A DNA stretch of 64,000 nucleotides, from contig CAWJXW010000005.1 of the NCBI GenBank assembly GCA_963846925.1, positions 124,001 through 188,000 on the forward strand, written 5' to 3'. The notes beneath the pieces were generated by a model. The model did not search any database. It was not told the DNA's origin and was given only the letters and a program-made list of their open reading frames with translations. This stretch comes from JAQBQB01 sp963846925. Lineage in GTDB: Bacteria > Gemmatimonadota > Gemmatimonadetes > Gemmatimonadales > Gemmatimonadaceae. The first letter of the stretch is position 1. Every line of letters starts with the position of its first letter. This document shows positions 19,065 through 28,394 of the stretch, piece by piece. A program made the translations under genes and the position numbers.

Positions 19065-19888
19065 GCGCGCTGACCGTCCTGCACTGCTCCGATTTGCACT
19101 TCGGCCATCCTGCGGTGCCGGAGCAATACGAGGCAATCGAAGAGCTCATCGGAGAGCGGCGCTACGACGTCGTCGCCATCTCCGGCGACGTCTCGCAGCG
19201 CGCTCGCGCCGGAGAATTTCAGCGCGCCCGCGAATTCATTCGGCAAGCGCAGCGGGTGAGCCAGACGATCGTCGTGCCGGGCAATCACGACGTCGCGTGG
19301 TGGTTCGCGCCGCTTGGGCTAGGCGACTCGAGCCAGCTCTATCTCAAGTACCGGATGTACGTCGACGCCAACCTGGAGCCGGTGCTCCGCGTGCCGGGCG
19401 CGACCTTCGTCGGGCTCAACACGTCGCACGGCATCACGCTCGAGACGCTCACATGGAACATGCGCGACCTCTCGATCATCGGGCACCTGCATGCGTCGCA
19501 GGTCGCGCGCGCGCGGGCCGAGTTCGACCAATCGCCCGCGGGCGACGCGCGCATCGTCGTGATGCACCACAATCCCGTGAAGGGCCAGCTCTCGCAGCGC
19601 TACGGGTTGAAGAACACGCAGCGGCTGCTTGGCGCGTTCTCCGAGATGCACGTGAACCTCGTGCTCTGCGGCCACGACCATCAGGAGGCGGTGCACTACG
19701 TCGAGCACACGCAGCGCGGCACCGTGATCTCGATTTCGGGCACGATCAGCGGCCGGTCGCGCGGCGGCCGGCCGTCGTCGGTGAACAGCATTCGCATCAC
19801 CGACGACGAGATCGAGGTGTCGACGCTCGTCTGGTCGAGCGACACGCGCGCGTTCTCCCCGGGTCCCGATCAATGCTTCGCGCGCTGA
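19061..19888 (+). CDS. Calcineurin-like metallophosphoesterase
   Basis: GTG 19061 starts MSALTVLHCSDLHFGHPAVP. The five metal-binding blocks are visible: SDLHFG, SGDVSQRAR, PGNHDVAWW, VVMHHNP and CGHDHQEAV. This arrangement is that of the CpdA/Icc-like class, which includes cyclic-AMP phosphodiesterases, but the substrate is not determinable. The 275-residue length is typical. The last 16 bases overlap the SprT-like gene, implying co-expression. Confidence 0.88.
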   Translation: MSALTVLHCSDLHFGHPAVPEQYEAIEELIGERRYDVVAISGDVSQRARAGEFQRAREFIRQAQRVSQTIVVPGNHDVAWWFAPLGLGDSSQLYLKYRMYVDANLEPVLRVPGATFVGLNTSHGITLETLTWNMRDLSIIGHLHASQVARARAEFDQSPAGDARIVVMHHNPVKGQLSQRYGLKNTQRLLGAFSEMHVNLVLCGHDHQEAVHYVEHTQRGTVISISGTISGRSRGGRPSSVNSIRITDDEIEVSTLVWSSDTRAFSPGPDQCFAR

Positions 19889-20620
19889 AATCGCTGCTCG
19901 GACGACGCGACCCGGCGCAGCTCGTGCTCGAGCTCGACGCGGGACAGCTGCGCTCGGCCGACGACCTGCTCGCGCGGCTCCGGTCGCTCGGACTCAACCG
20001 CATCGCGACGTTACCGGCTGACGCGCAACGCCAATGTGATGGTCAGCTGGCGCGGCGCCGAGCTCCGGGTGCACGAAGGGTATCTCTCGGCGCCGCCGGA
20101 GATTCACGAGGCGATCGTCGCTTTCGTCGAGAGCCGGTCGCGGGCCGAGCGGCGCGCGGCGACCAAGAGAATCGTGGCGTTCGCCGGCTCGACCTGGCGC
20201 GACAGCGGCCGCCGCGAGCGAATGCGCCCCGAAGATGAGCCGCTGGCGCGGAAGCTCGAGGAATGGCACGCGCGGCTCAACGCGGAGTACTTCGGCGGAA
20301 CGCTCGCGGCCGTGCCGATTCGCGTGTCGCGGCGGATGAAGAGCAGGCTGGGGCACTATACGGCTGGACGGCTGGACGGCCGGACGGCTGGACCGCAGCG
20401 GCAAACGGCGAAGGGGGTTGGGGAGATCGCGATCAGTTGGCGGCACGTGAGGCGGCATCGATGGGAAGAGGTCGTCCACACCCTCATCCACGAGATGGTT
20501 CACCAGTGGCAAGATGAGACCGGGCTGCCGATCGACCACGGGCCGCGGTTCCGGGCGAAAGCGCGCGACGTCGGCATCGACGCGGCCGCAAAGCGGGCCG
20601 TAGCGCACCGATCGTCGTAA
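19873..20620 (+). CDS. SprT-like zinc metalloprotease (one frameshift, minisatellite insertion)
   Basis: ATG 19873 gives MLRALKSLLGRRDPAQLVLE, then after an extra C near 20012 the frame resumes as LTRNANVMVSWRGAELRVHE. The catalytic site is HTLIHEMVHQWQDETGLPID (HExxH, about 20484-20540), followed by HGPRFRAKARDVGI, the SprT arrangement. Between SRLGHYTA and VGEIAISWRH lies a run encoding GRLDGRTAGPQRQTAKG. It is built from GGACGGCTGGACGG repeats and looks like an in-frame minisatellite insertion. SprT-like proteins are DNA-protein-crosslink or metallo-proteases; the exact role is unknown. Confidence 0.82.
20359..20397 (+). repeat. Intragenic GGACGGCT minisatellite
   Basis: The run ACGGCTGGACGGCTGGACGG, continued by CCGGACGGCTGGACCG, gives about four 8-9-base units in tandem inside the SprT-like gene. 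The frame is kept. The same word occurs between genes at about 131 and 1864, and a related GGTGGACC run at 38044, so a repeat family is likely. Confidence 0.7.
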
Positions 20621-20629
20621 ATTCCAGCG

Positions 20630-21803
20630 ATGCTCGATTTCTTCAACATCGATTCGCTCCTCTCCGAGGAGGAGCGCGCAGTGCGGGCCAGCGTCCGCGC
20701 GTTCGTCGACGAGCACGTGCTCCCTATCATCGGCCAGTGCTACGTCGACGGCCGCTTTCCGCGCGAGATCATTCCGACGATGGCGGAGCTGGGCGTGTTC
20801 GGCGCGAATCTGCCGGAGGAATACGGATGCGCCGGGCTGAACAACGTCGCGTATGGGCTCATCATGCAGGAGCTCGAGCGCGGCGATTCAGGCGTGCGGT
20901 CGTTCGCGTCCGTGCAGGGCGCGCTGGCCATGTATCCGATCTACGCGTTCGGCAGCGAGGAGCAGCGGCAGAAGTATCTGCCGAAGATGGCGTCGGGTGA
21001 GATCATCGGCTGCTTCGGGCTGACGGAGCCGGACTTCGGCTCGAATCCGTCCGGCATGATCACGATGGCGCGCGAGCAGAAGGACGGCACGTGGCTGCTG
21101 AACGGCGCCAAGATGTGGATCACGAACGGATCGACCGCGCAGATCGCCGTGGTCTGGGCGAAGACGAACGGCGACAGCAGCGATTCATCGATCCGGGGCT
21201 TCGTCGTCCCGACGAACGCCAAGGGTTTCAAGGCGAAGGACCAGAAGGGCAAGCTCTCGCTGCGCGCGAGTGACACGAGCGAGCTCGTTTTTCAGGACGT
21301 CTGTCTGCCGGCCGACGCGCTGCTGCCGAAATCCGGTGGGCTCAAGAGTCCGCTCATGTGTCTCACGCAGGCGCGCTACGGGATCTCGTGGGGCGCCGTC
21401 GGCGCCGCCATGGCATGCTTCGAGGAAGCGCTGTCGTATTCCAAGACGCGCGTGATGTTCGACCGGCCCATCGGCGGCTTCCAGATTCAGCAGGCACGGC
21501 TGGCCGACATGCTCACCGAGATCGTGAAGGCGCAGCTCGTGTCGCTCCACCTCGGCCGCTTGAAGGACGCGGGCACGTTCACGCCGCAGCAGGTGTCGCT
21601 CGCCAAGCGGAACAACGTGATCGATCGCGACCGACATCGCGCGCGAGGCGCGCCGGCTGCTCGGCGCGAACGGAATCCTGGCCGAGTACTCGGCGATGCG
21701 GCACATGGAGAATCTGGAGAGCGTGTACACGTACGAGGGCACGCACGACGTGCACTCGCTGGTGCTGGGCCAGGCGGTGACGGGGCTGAATGCGTTCAAG
21801 TGA
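20630..21803 (+). CDS. gcdH: Glutaryl-CoA dehydrogenase-type acyl-CoA dehydrogenase (one frameshift)
   Basis: A flavoprotein of about 390 residues. It matches glutaryl-CoA dehydrogenase in many places: GVRSFASVQGALAMYPIYAF (containing the Arg that binds the glutaryl carboxylate), FGSEEQRQKYLP, GCFGLTEPDFGSNPSGM (flavin site) and KLSLRASDTSELV. The catalytic Glu is in YEGTHDVHSLVLGQAVTGLN. An indel near 21618-21626 (AACGTGATCGATCGCGACC) interrupts an otherwise normal reading KRNNV...DIAREARRLLGANGI. It would oxidise and decarboxylate glutaryl-CoA to crotonyl-CoA, passing electrons to the EtfAB encoded next. Confidence 0.87.
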
Positions 21804-21842
21804 ACGGCGCGACCGGCAATACCTAAACAGTGAGGATCGACG

Positions 21843-22595
21843 GTGAAAATCGCCGTCTGCATCAAGAGAACTCCGGATTCCGAGTCGCGATTCAGGATCG
21901 CGTCGTCGGGAACGACGATCGACGAGTCCGGGCTCAAGTTCGACATCGACGACTTCGCGAGTTACGCGGTCGAGGTCGCGCTGCAACTCAACGAGAAACA
22001 AGGGCCCGGCGAAACGGTCGTCTACGCGATCGGGCCGGACTCCGTGCAGGAGACGCTGCGCAAAGCGATGAGCATGGGCGCCGACCGCGCGGTGCACCTG
22101 AAGGCGGACGCCGTCCCCTACGACGGACTCGCCGTGGCGAAGGCGCTCGCGGCGGAACTGAAGGGCGGAGGCTACGATCTCGTGCTGTTCGGCAAGCACG
22201 CGTTCGACACTTCCGGCGGAATCGTCGGCACGGCGACGGCGCAGCTGCTCGGCATCGCGTGCGTGACAGCGGCGTCGAAGCTCGACATCGCGAACGGCCG
22301 CGGCACCGCGCGTCGCGAGCTGGAGGGCGCGGGCGAGATCGTCGAGTTCGCGCTGCCGGCGGCGGTGACGATCGACGAAGGCATCGCTCGTCCGCGCTAT
22401 CCATCGCTCAAGAACATCATGTCGGCGAAGAAGAAACCGCTCGAGAGCAAGCCGGCGCAGCTCGGACCGGCGCGCGTGCGTGTGAAATCGATGGAGCTGC
22501 CTCCCGATCGTCCGCCGGGCCGCATCATCGGCGAGGGAGTCGCCGCCGTACCGGAGCTCGTCCGTCTTCTCCACACCGAAGCGAAGGTGCTCTGA
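21843..22595 (+). CDS. etfB: Electron transfer flavoprotein beta subunit
   Basis: GTG 21843 starts MKIAVCIKRTPDSESRFRIA. The 250-residue protein has the family's AMP-binding region (YAIGPDSVQETLRKAMSMGA, DRAVHL) and the recognition loop PRYPSLKNIMSAKKKPLE (about residues 184-201), which docks on acyl-CoA dehydrogenases. The loop keeps the Lys cluster that is methylated in some organisms. It lies between gcdH and etfA in one operon with the quinone oxidoreductase. Confidence 0.95.
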   Translation: MKIAVCIKRTPDSESRFRIASSGTTIDESGLKFDIDDFASYAVEVALQLNEKQGPGETVVYAIGPDSVQETLRKAMSMGADRAVHLKADAVPYDGLAVAKALAAELKGGGYDLVLFGKHAFDTSGGIVGTATAQLLGIACVTAASKLDIANGRGTARRELEGAGEIVEFALPAAVTIDEGIARPRYPSLKNIMSAKKKPLESKPAQLGPARVRVKSMELPPDRPPGRIIGEGVAAVPELVRLLHTEAKVL

Positions 22596-22598
22596 GCC

Positions 22599-23591
22599 AT
22601 GGCGAACATTCTCGTATTCGCCGAAAGCCGCGGCACGGCGCTTCGCAAGGTTGCGCTCGAGGCGACGACCGCCGCGCGCGCCCTCGCCGACTCGACGGGG
22701 GGGGGCGGCGAAGTCCACGCGCTGCTCGTCGGGCCGCCGGGCGTTGGTGCACTCGCCGAGCAACTCGGACGCTACGGCGCCGACGTCGTGCTGGTGTCGG
22801 AAGACGCTCGCCTCGCCGAGGTGGACTGCGAGGTCGTCGCGGCGACGCTCGCGGCGCGCGCCAAGTCGTCGAGCTACCGCGCGATCGTGCTCGGATTCTC
22901 GGCGCAGGGCCGCGACATCGGGCCACGAGTCGCCGCGCTGCTGGATGCGCCGATCGCCAGCGACGTGACGAGCGTCAGCGCCGCGGGCGACGCGCTCGTC
23001 GTGAAGCATCCCGTCTATGCGAATAAAGTGATAGTGACGTTGGAGGTCGCCGGCCCGCTCGCCGTGGTGTCGGTGCGACCGAGCGCGATCACCGCGGCGG
23101 AAGCGCCACGCACCGCGCGCTCGGAGTCGGTCGCGCTCGGCGCCGACCCGGCTGCGTCGAAGATCAAGGTCAAAGAGATCGCCGAAGGCGCGACGGGCAA
23201 GATCGACCTCGGCGACGCGCCGATCATCATCTCCGGCGGACGAGGGCTCAAGTCGGCGGAGAACTTCAAGCTCGTCGAGGACCTCGCCGCGGCGTTCGGC
23301 AACGCGGCCGTCGGCGCGACGCGCGCCGTGACGGATGATGGGTGGCGTCCGCACAGCGACCAGATCGGCCAGACCGGGCGGCAAGTGAGCCCGCGGCTGT
23401 ACGTCGCGGTGGGCATCTCCGGCGCGATCCAGCATCTCGCCGGCATGCGCACCTCGAAGACGATCGTCGCGATCAACAAGGACCGCGAGGCGCCGATCTT
23501 CAAGGTCGCGGACTACGGCATCGTCGGCGACGTGCTCGAGGTGGTTCCCGCGCTCACGAAGGCGGTGCGCGAGGCGAAAGCGGGACACTGA
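22599..23591 (+). CDS. etfA: Electron transfer flavoprotein alpha subunit
   Basis: A 330-residue alpha subunit. The C-terminal FAD domain is clear: IISGGRGLKSAENFKLVEDL, GWRPHSDQIGQTGRQVSPRL, YVAVGISGAIQHLAGM and INKDREAPIFKVADYGIVGD. The N-terminal domain (NILVFAESRGTALRKVALEA) pairs with EtfB. The start lies three bases after the etfB stop, and its stop overlaps the next ATG. The dimer accepts electrons from acyl-CoA dehydrogenases and hands them to the membrane oxidoreductase. Confidence 0.95.
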   Translation: MANILVFAESRGTALRKVALEATTAARALADSTGGGGEVHALLVGPPGVGALAEQLGRYGADVVLVSEDARLAEVDCEVVAATLAARAKSSSYRAIVLGFSAQGRDIGPRVAALLDAPIASDVTSVSAAGDALVVKHPVYANKVIVTLEVAGPLAVVSVRPSAITAAEAPRTARSESVALGADPAASKIKVKEIAEGATGKIDLGDAPIIISGGRGLKSAENFKLVEDLAAAFGNAAVGATRAVTDDGWRPHSDQIGQTGRQVSPRLYVAVGISGAIQHLAGMRTSKTIVAINKDREAPIFKVADYGIVGDVLEVVPALTKAVREAKAGH

Positions 23592-25667
23592 TGTCCCCCC
23601 CCGCGTCGATCGGGATCTTCCTGGCCGTGTTCACGGCGAGCGCGGGGCTGTTCGCGCTCAACGTGCAGCGTCTCGTGCGCTACGCGCGGCTCGGCCTCCC
23701 GGACGATCGCACCAACGATCCGCGCACGCGGATCAGGAATCTGCTGTCGATCGGCATCGCCCAGAGCAAGATCTTCCGCGAGGAGCCCGCTGGGCTCATG
23801 CACGCGACGATCTTCTGGGGCTTCGTCGTGCTCACGGCGGGCACCGTCGAGATCATGATCCAGGGCGTGTTCCGCGGCTTCTCGTTCAATTTGTTTCTTC
23901 CCAAGCCGCTCTACCTCCTCTATTCGTTTTCGCAGGACGCGTTCGCGGCGCTCGTCATCGCCGCCGTGGCATTCGCGCTGTATCGCCGGCTGGTGATTCA
24001 CCCGGCGCGCCTCGAGGGGGACAAGCTCGAGCACACCGACGCGATCATCATCCTGAGCCTGATCGGCGGGCTGATGGTGACGCTGCTGCTCGCCAACGCA
24101 TGCGCATATCTCGGTGCGACTGGCGACGTTGGACCGGAGAAGGTCGTGTCGCGCGCCGTCGCGGGCGTCATCGCGCCGTCGGTGACCAATGCGGCCGCGT
24201 TCGCGACCGGTTTCTGGTGGGCGCACGTGCTGCTGATCCTGACCTTCCTGAATTATTTGCCGTACTCGAAGCACCTGCACGTCGTGACGTCGCTGTTCAA
24301 CGTCTACCTCTCGAACACGAGCGGTCCGGGCACGCGCGGCGCGATGAAGCCGATGGATCTCGAGGCCGAGAACGCGCAGTTCGGCGCGGCGGACGTCGAG
24401 CAGCTCTCGTGGAAGAATCTCCTCGACGGATACTCGTGCACCGAGTGCGGACGCTGCACGGCGGCGTGCCCGGCCAACATCACGGGGAAGCCGCTCAGCC
24501 CGCGCAAGATCGTCATCAACACCCGCCAACGGTTGATGGAGAAGGCTCCGGTCGCGACGGGCGACTGGATGGCGTTCAAGGGCCCGGCGCTGGCTCACGA
24601 GACCGCGGCGGTGGCGTCGGCCGAGGCCGGAGAATCGGGCGGGCACCGACTCCTGGATGGCTACATAACGGAAGAGGAGCTCTGGGCGTGCACGAGCTGC
24701 CGCGCGTGCGTGCAAGAGTGCCCGGTGTCGATCGACCAGCTCGAGATCATCAACGAGCTGCGGCGCAACCTGGTGCTTGTCGGAGTCGCGCTTCCCGGAG
24801 GAGATTCAGCCCGCGTTCGAGTCGCTCGAGCGCAACGGCTCGCCGTGGGCGTTCAACCCGGCCGACCGCGCCGACTGGGCGCGCGGAATGAACGTCCGCA
24901 CGATGGCGGAGATGGCGGAGCGCGGCGAGCGCCCCGACGTGCTCTTCTGGGTCGGCTGCATGGGATCGTTCGACGACCGCGCGAAGAAGATCACCGTCGC
25001 GTTCGCGAGAATCCTCGAGGCCTGCAACGTCAGCTTCGCGATCCTCGGCCAGGAGGAGCATTGCCACGGCGACCCCGCGCGTCGCATGGGCAACGAGTAC
25101 CTCTACCAGATGCTGGCCAAGGACACGATCGAGACGCTCGACCGCTACCGCGTACAGACGATCGTGACGAGCTGCCCGCACTGCTTCCACCAGATCGGCA
25201 ACGAGTTTCCGCAGCTCGGCGGCAACTACGAGGTCATCCACCACTCGACGTACATCGAGCGCCTGCTGTCCGAGCATCGCGTACCGCTGGAGACCGAGAA
25301 CGGCCAACGGCTCACCGTCGCGTACCACGATTCCTGCTACCTCGGCCGCTACAACGACATCTACGACGCGCCGCGTGAGACGCTTCGCCGCGCGCTGCCG
25401 GTCGTCGAGCTGCTCGAGCCGAAGCGCACGCGCGACCGCGGGTTGTGCTGCGGCGCGGGCGGCGGACGCATGTTCATGGAAGAGCGCACGGGCAAGCGCA
25501 TCAACGTCGAGCGCACCGAGGAGCTGCTCGCGCTGGAGCCCGACCGCATCGCCGTGGCGTGCCCGTTCTGCATGACGATGATGAGCGACGGCGTGAAGGC
25601 GGCGAATTCCAGCGTGCCCGTCGTCGACATCGCGGAAGTCGTGGCGGAGCGGCTCGCGACAATCTGA
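23591..25667 (+). CDS. Membrane ETF:(mena)quinone oxidoreductase, heterodisulfide-reductase type (one frameshift)
   Basis: About 691 residues. The N-terminal part has about five membrane helices with NarI-like character and conserved His (LMHATIFWGFVVLTAGTVEI, WWAHVLLILTFLNYLPYSKH). Then come two ferredoxin-type [4Fe-4S] motifs, CTECGRCTAACP (about 24439) and CTSCRACVQECP (about 24690). Two CCG-type cysteine domains follow, with CPHCFHQIGNEFP, GLCCGAGGGRMFMEE and ACPFCMTMM. An extra G at 24782 (GTCGGAG) breaks the frame after RRNLVLV and is probably an error. This matches the ETF:menaquinone oxidoreductases found beside etfBA in bacteria lacking the classical ETF-QO. It should pass fatty- or glutaryl-CoA electrons to the quinone pool. 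Confidence 0.87.
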
Positions 25668-25671
25668 CGCC

Positions 25672-26433
25672 GTGGTCGACTACGATCGAACGAGCATTCC
25701 CGAAGGCTACGACCGCGGCCGCGACCACGGCCCGGAGGCGCTGGCTCTGTGGATGTCGGTGATCGAATCGCGCGTGCGCGGACGATCCATTCACCGAATT
25801 CTCGATCTCGGCTGCGGCACAGGCCGTTTTTCGCAGGCGCTCGCCACTCGGTTCGACGCGGAGGTCGTCGGCGTCGATCCGTCACGCAAGATGCTGTCGA
25901 TCGCGCGCGGCAAGCCGCACGAGCCGCAGGTCCGTTACGTGGAAGGTCGCGCCGAGGCGATTCCGCTCGAGGCGGAGTCGGTGGACATGGTCTTCACGTC
26001 GATGACGTTCCACCATTTCACCGATCGCGCGCTCGCGGCGAGCGAATGCCGGCGCGTGCTGCGCCCGGGCGGTGTGCTGCTCGTGAGGGCGGGGACCAGA
26101 GAACAGATCGACTCGTACGCCTACGTGCCTCTCATCCCGGTCACGCGAGGTCTGCACGAGGAGGTGCTGCCGTCGCTCGCCGAAATCCGCGGCGTGTTCG
26201 AGAGCGCCGGGTTGCGCCACGTTTCATCCGAGCTCATTACGCAGACGATCGCGCCGACATGGCACGCGTATGCCGAGAAACTGGCGGCGGGCGCCGACTC
26301 GGTCCTGGCGCGCGTCACCGCGACGGAACTGGAAGCGGGATTGGAGCGAGTCCGACAGCACGCGGCGACGGTGGATCCGCGGCCGGTTACGGAGCCGATT
26401 GATCTGTTGGCCTTTGAAGTGCCGGCGAAGTAG
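25672..26433 (+). CDS. Class I SAM-dependent methyltransferase
   Basis: GTG 25672 starts four bases after the preceding stop. The SAM motif is ILDLGCGTGRFSQALA (about residue 43), followed by VVGVDPSRKML, EAIPLEAESVDMVFTSMTFH and VLRPGGVLLV, the Methyltransf_11 pattern. The C-terminal half is variable and gives no substrate. The 253-residue protein probably belongs to the etf operon by position. Its last 47 bases overlap the convergent methyltransferase gene. Confidence 0.85.
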   Translation: MVDYDRTSIPEGYDRGRDHGPEALALWMSVIESRVRGRSIHRILDLGCGTGRFSQALATRFDAEVVGVDPSRKMLSIARGKPHEPQVRYVEGRAEAIPLEAESVDMVFTSMTFHHFTDRALAASECRRVLRPGGVLLVRAGTREQIDSYAYVPLIPVTRGLHEEVLPSLAEIRGVFESAGLRHVSSELITQTIAPTWHAYAEKLAAGADSVLARVTATELEAGLERVRQHAATVDPRPVTEPIDLLAFEVPAK

Positions 26434-27130
26434 GATCTGACGCTCGTTCTGATCGCTCGATGCGAATTATCGCGATCGTCTGTCGAATCTCCCCCTCCTC
26501 GTACGGAACGTCGACGCGCTCCGTGACGACGAGGCCGAGCGGCTCGAGCGCATTCAGGAAATCGTCTCGGCTGATCCGCCCAGGATCGGCCATCAGCGCG
26601 AATCCATCGCGTGCCAGGAGGCGGTCGAACAGGCTCGCGACGAGCGCTCCGTACGTGCGCTCGTACAGAACGTCCGACGCGACGACGCAGTCGAACCGCC
26701 CGATGTCGTGCGCGACATCCCGCCAGTCGAGCAACCTCGTTCCGATGTCACGCCCGGCGTTGCGATTCGCGTTCACGCGCGCGAAGAGCAACGCGTCCTC
26801 GTAATAGTCGGTCGCGACGACGTCGAACCCGGCGCTCGCCGCCGCCGACGAGACGAGACCCGATCCGCATCCCAGCTCGATGAGCGATCGGCCCGTGCCG
26901 TTCTCCTCGAGGAGGCGCGCCGCAAGCACGCGCGACGACGGCCAGATGTCGGCCCAGTAGGGCAGGCGCTCGTCGCGGACGTAGTCCTCCTCGGTGATCA
27001 GATCATCCGCGTTCGCCGGATGCCGAATGACGAAGGTGCGCGACGAGAGGTCGATGCGCGTCTCCGTGACGCGAAAGCGACGCTCGAGCGACGCCTGAAG
27101 CTCATCCACCTCGTGCGACAGCGCGGCCAC
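26387..27130 (-). CDS. Methyltransf_16-type methyltransferase, ETF-beta lysine methyltransferase-like
   Basis: GTG 27130 (MAALSHEVDELQASLERRFR) is the first plausible start after moeA. Motifs include LPYWADIWPSSRVLAARLLE, the SAM site IELGCGSGLVSSAAASAG (about residue 84), VVASDVLYERTYGALV and ADPGRISRDDF. The YWA..WP and DPGR signatures are those of the METTL20/ETFBKMT group, which trimethylates ETF-beta next to its recognition loop. The etfB gene 4 kb away keeps that loop. The assignment of substrate is inference. The gene is last in a moeA-dacB-mobA-queD unit. Confidence 0.72.
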   Translation of the reverse strand: MAALSHEVDELQASLERRFRVTETRIDLSSRTFVIRHPANADDLITEEDYVRDERLPYWADIWPSSRVLAARLLEENGTGRSLIELGCGSGLVSSAAASAGFDVVATDYYEDALLFARVNANRNAGRDIGTRLLDWRDVAHDIGRFDCVVASDVLYERTYGALVASLFDRLLARDGFALMADPGRISRDDFLNALEPLGLVVTERVDVPYEEGEIRQTIAIIRIERSERASDPTSPALQRPTDQSAP

Positions 27131-27138
27131 TGAGTTTC

Positions 27139-28389
27139 TCAGAACGAGAGCGACGCCGACGAGAGCGCGCGATCGCCGAGCAGGATCGCGTGCGCCGTCT
27201 CGCCGGCTCGGATGAGCGGCCGGTCGGGCGGCACGACGAGCAACGCGTTGGCGAGCGACATGGACGTCAGCAAGCCGGAACCCTGGGGTCCGGTGAGGCG
27301 CGCCCACGCGACGCCGTCTTCCCACGTCACGATCACGCGCATGAAGTGCGTGAGTGGCGCGCCGATCGACACGTCGTCTCCCAGGCGCACGGCGATCGGG
27401 TGAGCGAAGACGTTCCGCTCGCCGCGAAGCCGTCGGATCACCGGGCGCGCGAAGATCTCGAACGTCACCATCGCTGAAACCGGATTGCCGGGGAGCCCGA
27501 GCCACGGAACGCCGCGAAGAGTGCCGAACCCCAGCGGCGCGCCGGGCCGCATCAACACGCGCCAGAGGTGGAGATCGGCGCCGAGCGATCGAACCACGTC
27601 CTTCGTGAAGTCGAAGGCGCCGACGGACACGCCTCCCGTCGTGATGATCAAATCCGAGTCGAGAGCGCGCGAGAGTCGCTCTGCGTAAACCGCGGGATCG
27701 TCGGGCACGATGCCAAGATCGACGACCTCGGCGCCCGCGACCTTCGCCGCAGCCGTCGTCGTGTATCCGTTGGACGACACGATGCGGTCGCCGCGGCGCA
27801 CGAGGTCGAATTGATCGACGTCGACCAGCTCGTCGCCCGACGTGAGAATCGCCACGCGCGGGCGCCGGTGTACTTCGACGGTTCCGCAGCCGATCGACGC
27901 GAGCACGCCGAGCTGCGCCGGCCCGAGCACGGTGCCTCCAACTACGGCGACTCCGCCCACCTGAAGATCCTCGCCGCGCGGCCGCACGTTGCGACCCGCG
28001 TCTCGCCGGTCGCGGATCTCGACGCGCGTCTCGCCGCCGTCCGTGTCCTCGACGCGAATCACCGTGTCGGTGCCGTCGGGAACGGGGGCGCCCGTCATCA
28101 CGCGCACGGCCGTGCCGTTCCGCAGCGGCGCCGAGGGGCGCTGACCGGCGCGCACCGTCTCGGCGACGGGCAACGCGACGGGCGACGACGCGCTCGCCGA
28201 CGCGACGTCGGCCGCGCGAACCGCGTAGCCGTCCATCGACGAGTTGTCCCACGGTGGATGCTCGATCGGCGATCGCGCGTCGCTCGCCAAAACCCGGCCG
28301 AGCGCGTCACGCAGCGGAACGGATTCCGTGCCGAGCGGGCGAATCGCGGCGAGAATGCGCTCGCTCGCCTCCTGAACGCTGAACGCCAC
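27139..28389 (-). CDS. moeA: Molybdopterin molybdenumtransferase MoeA
   Basis: About 416 residues. GTG 28389 begins MAFSVQEASERILAAIRPLG. The family marks are DNSSMDGYAVRAADV, VMTGAPVPDGTDTVIRVED, ILTSGDELVD, ITTGGVSVGAFDF and GLPGNPVSAMVTFE. It inserts molybdate into adenylated molybdopterin. Its start lies five bases past the dacB stop. mobA in the same unit acts in the following guanylation step, so the cell makes bis-MGD enzymes. Confidence 0.95.
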   Translation of the reverse strand: MAFSVQEASERILAAIRPLGTESVPLRDALGRVLASDARSPIEHPPWDNSSMDGYAVRAADVASASASSPVALPVAETVRAGQRPSAPLRNGTAVRVMTGAPVPDGTDTVIRVEDTDGGETRVEIRDRRDAGRNVRPRGEDLQVGGVAVVGGTVLGPAQLGVLASIGCGTVEVHRRPRVAILTSGDELVDVDQFDLVRRGDRIVSSNGYTTTAAAKVAGAEVVDLGIVPDDPAVYAERLSRALDSDLIITTGGVSVGAFDFTKDVVRSLGADLHLWRVLMRPGAPLGFGTLRGVPWLGLPGNPVSAMVTFEIFARPVIRRLRGERNVFAHPIAVRLGDDVSIGAPLTHFMRVIVTWEDGVAWARLTGPQGSGLLTSMSLANALLVVPPDRPLIRAGETAHAILLGDRALSSASLSF

Positions 28390-28394
28390 GATCG

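Noticed and set aside
20359..20397. CRISPR-like repeat
   Set aside because: Units of 8-9 bases without spacers; a minisatellite, and no cas genes are present.
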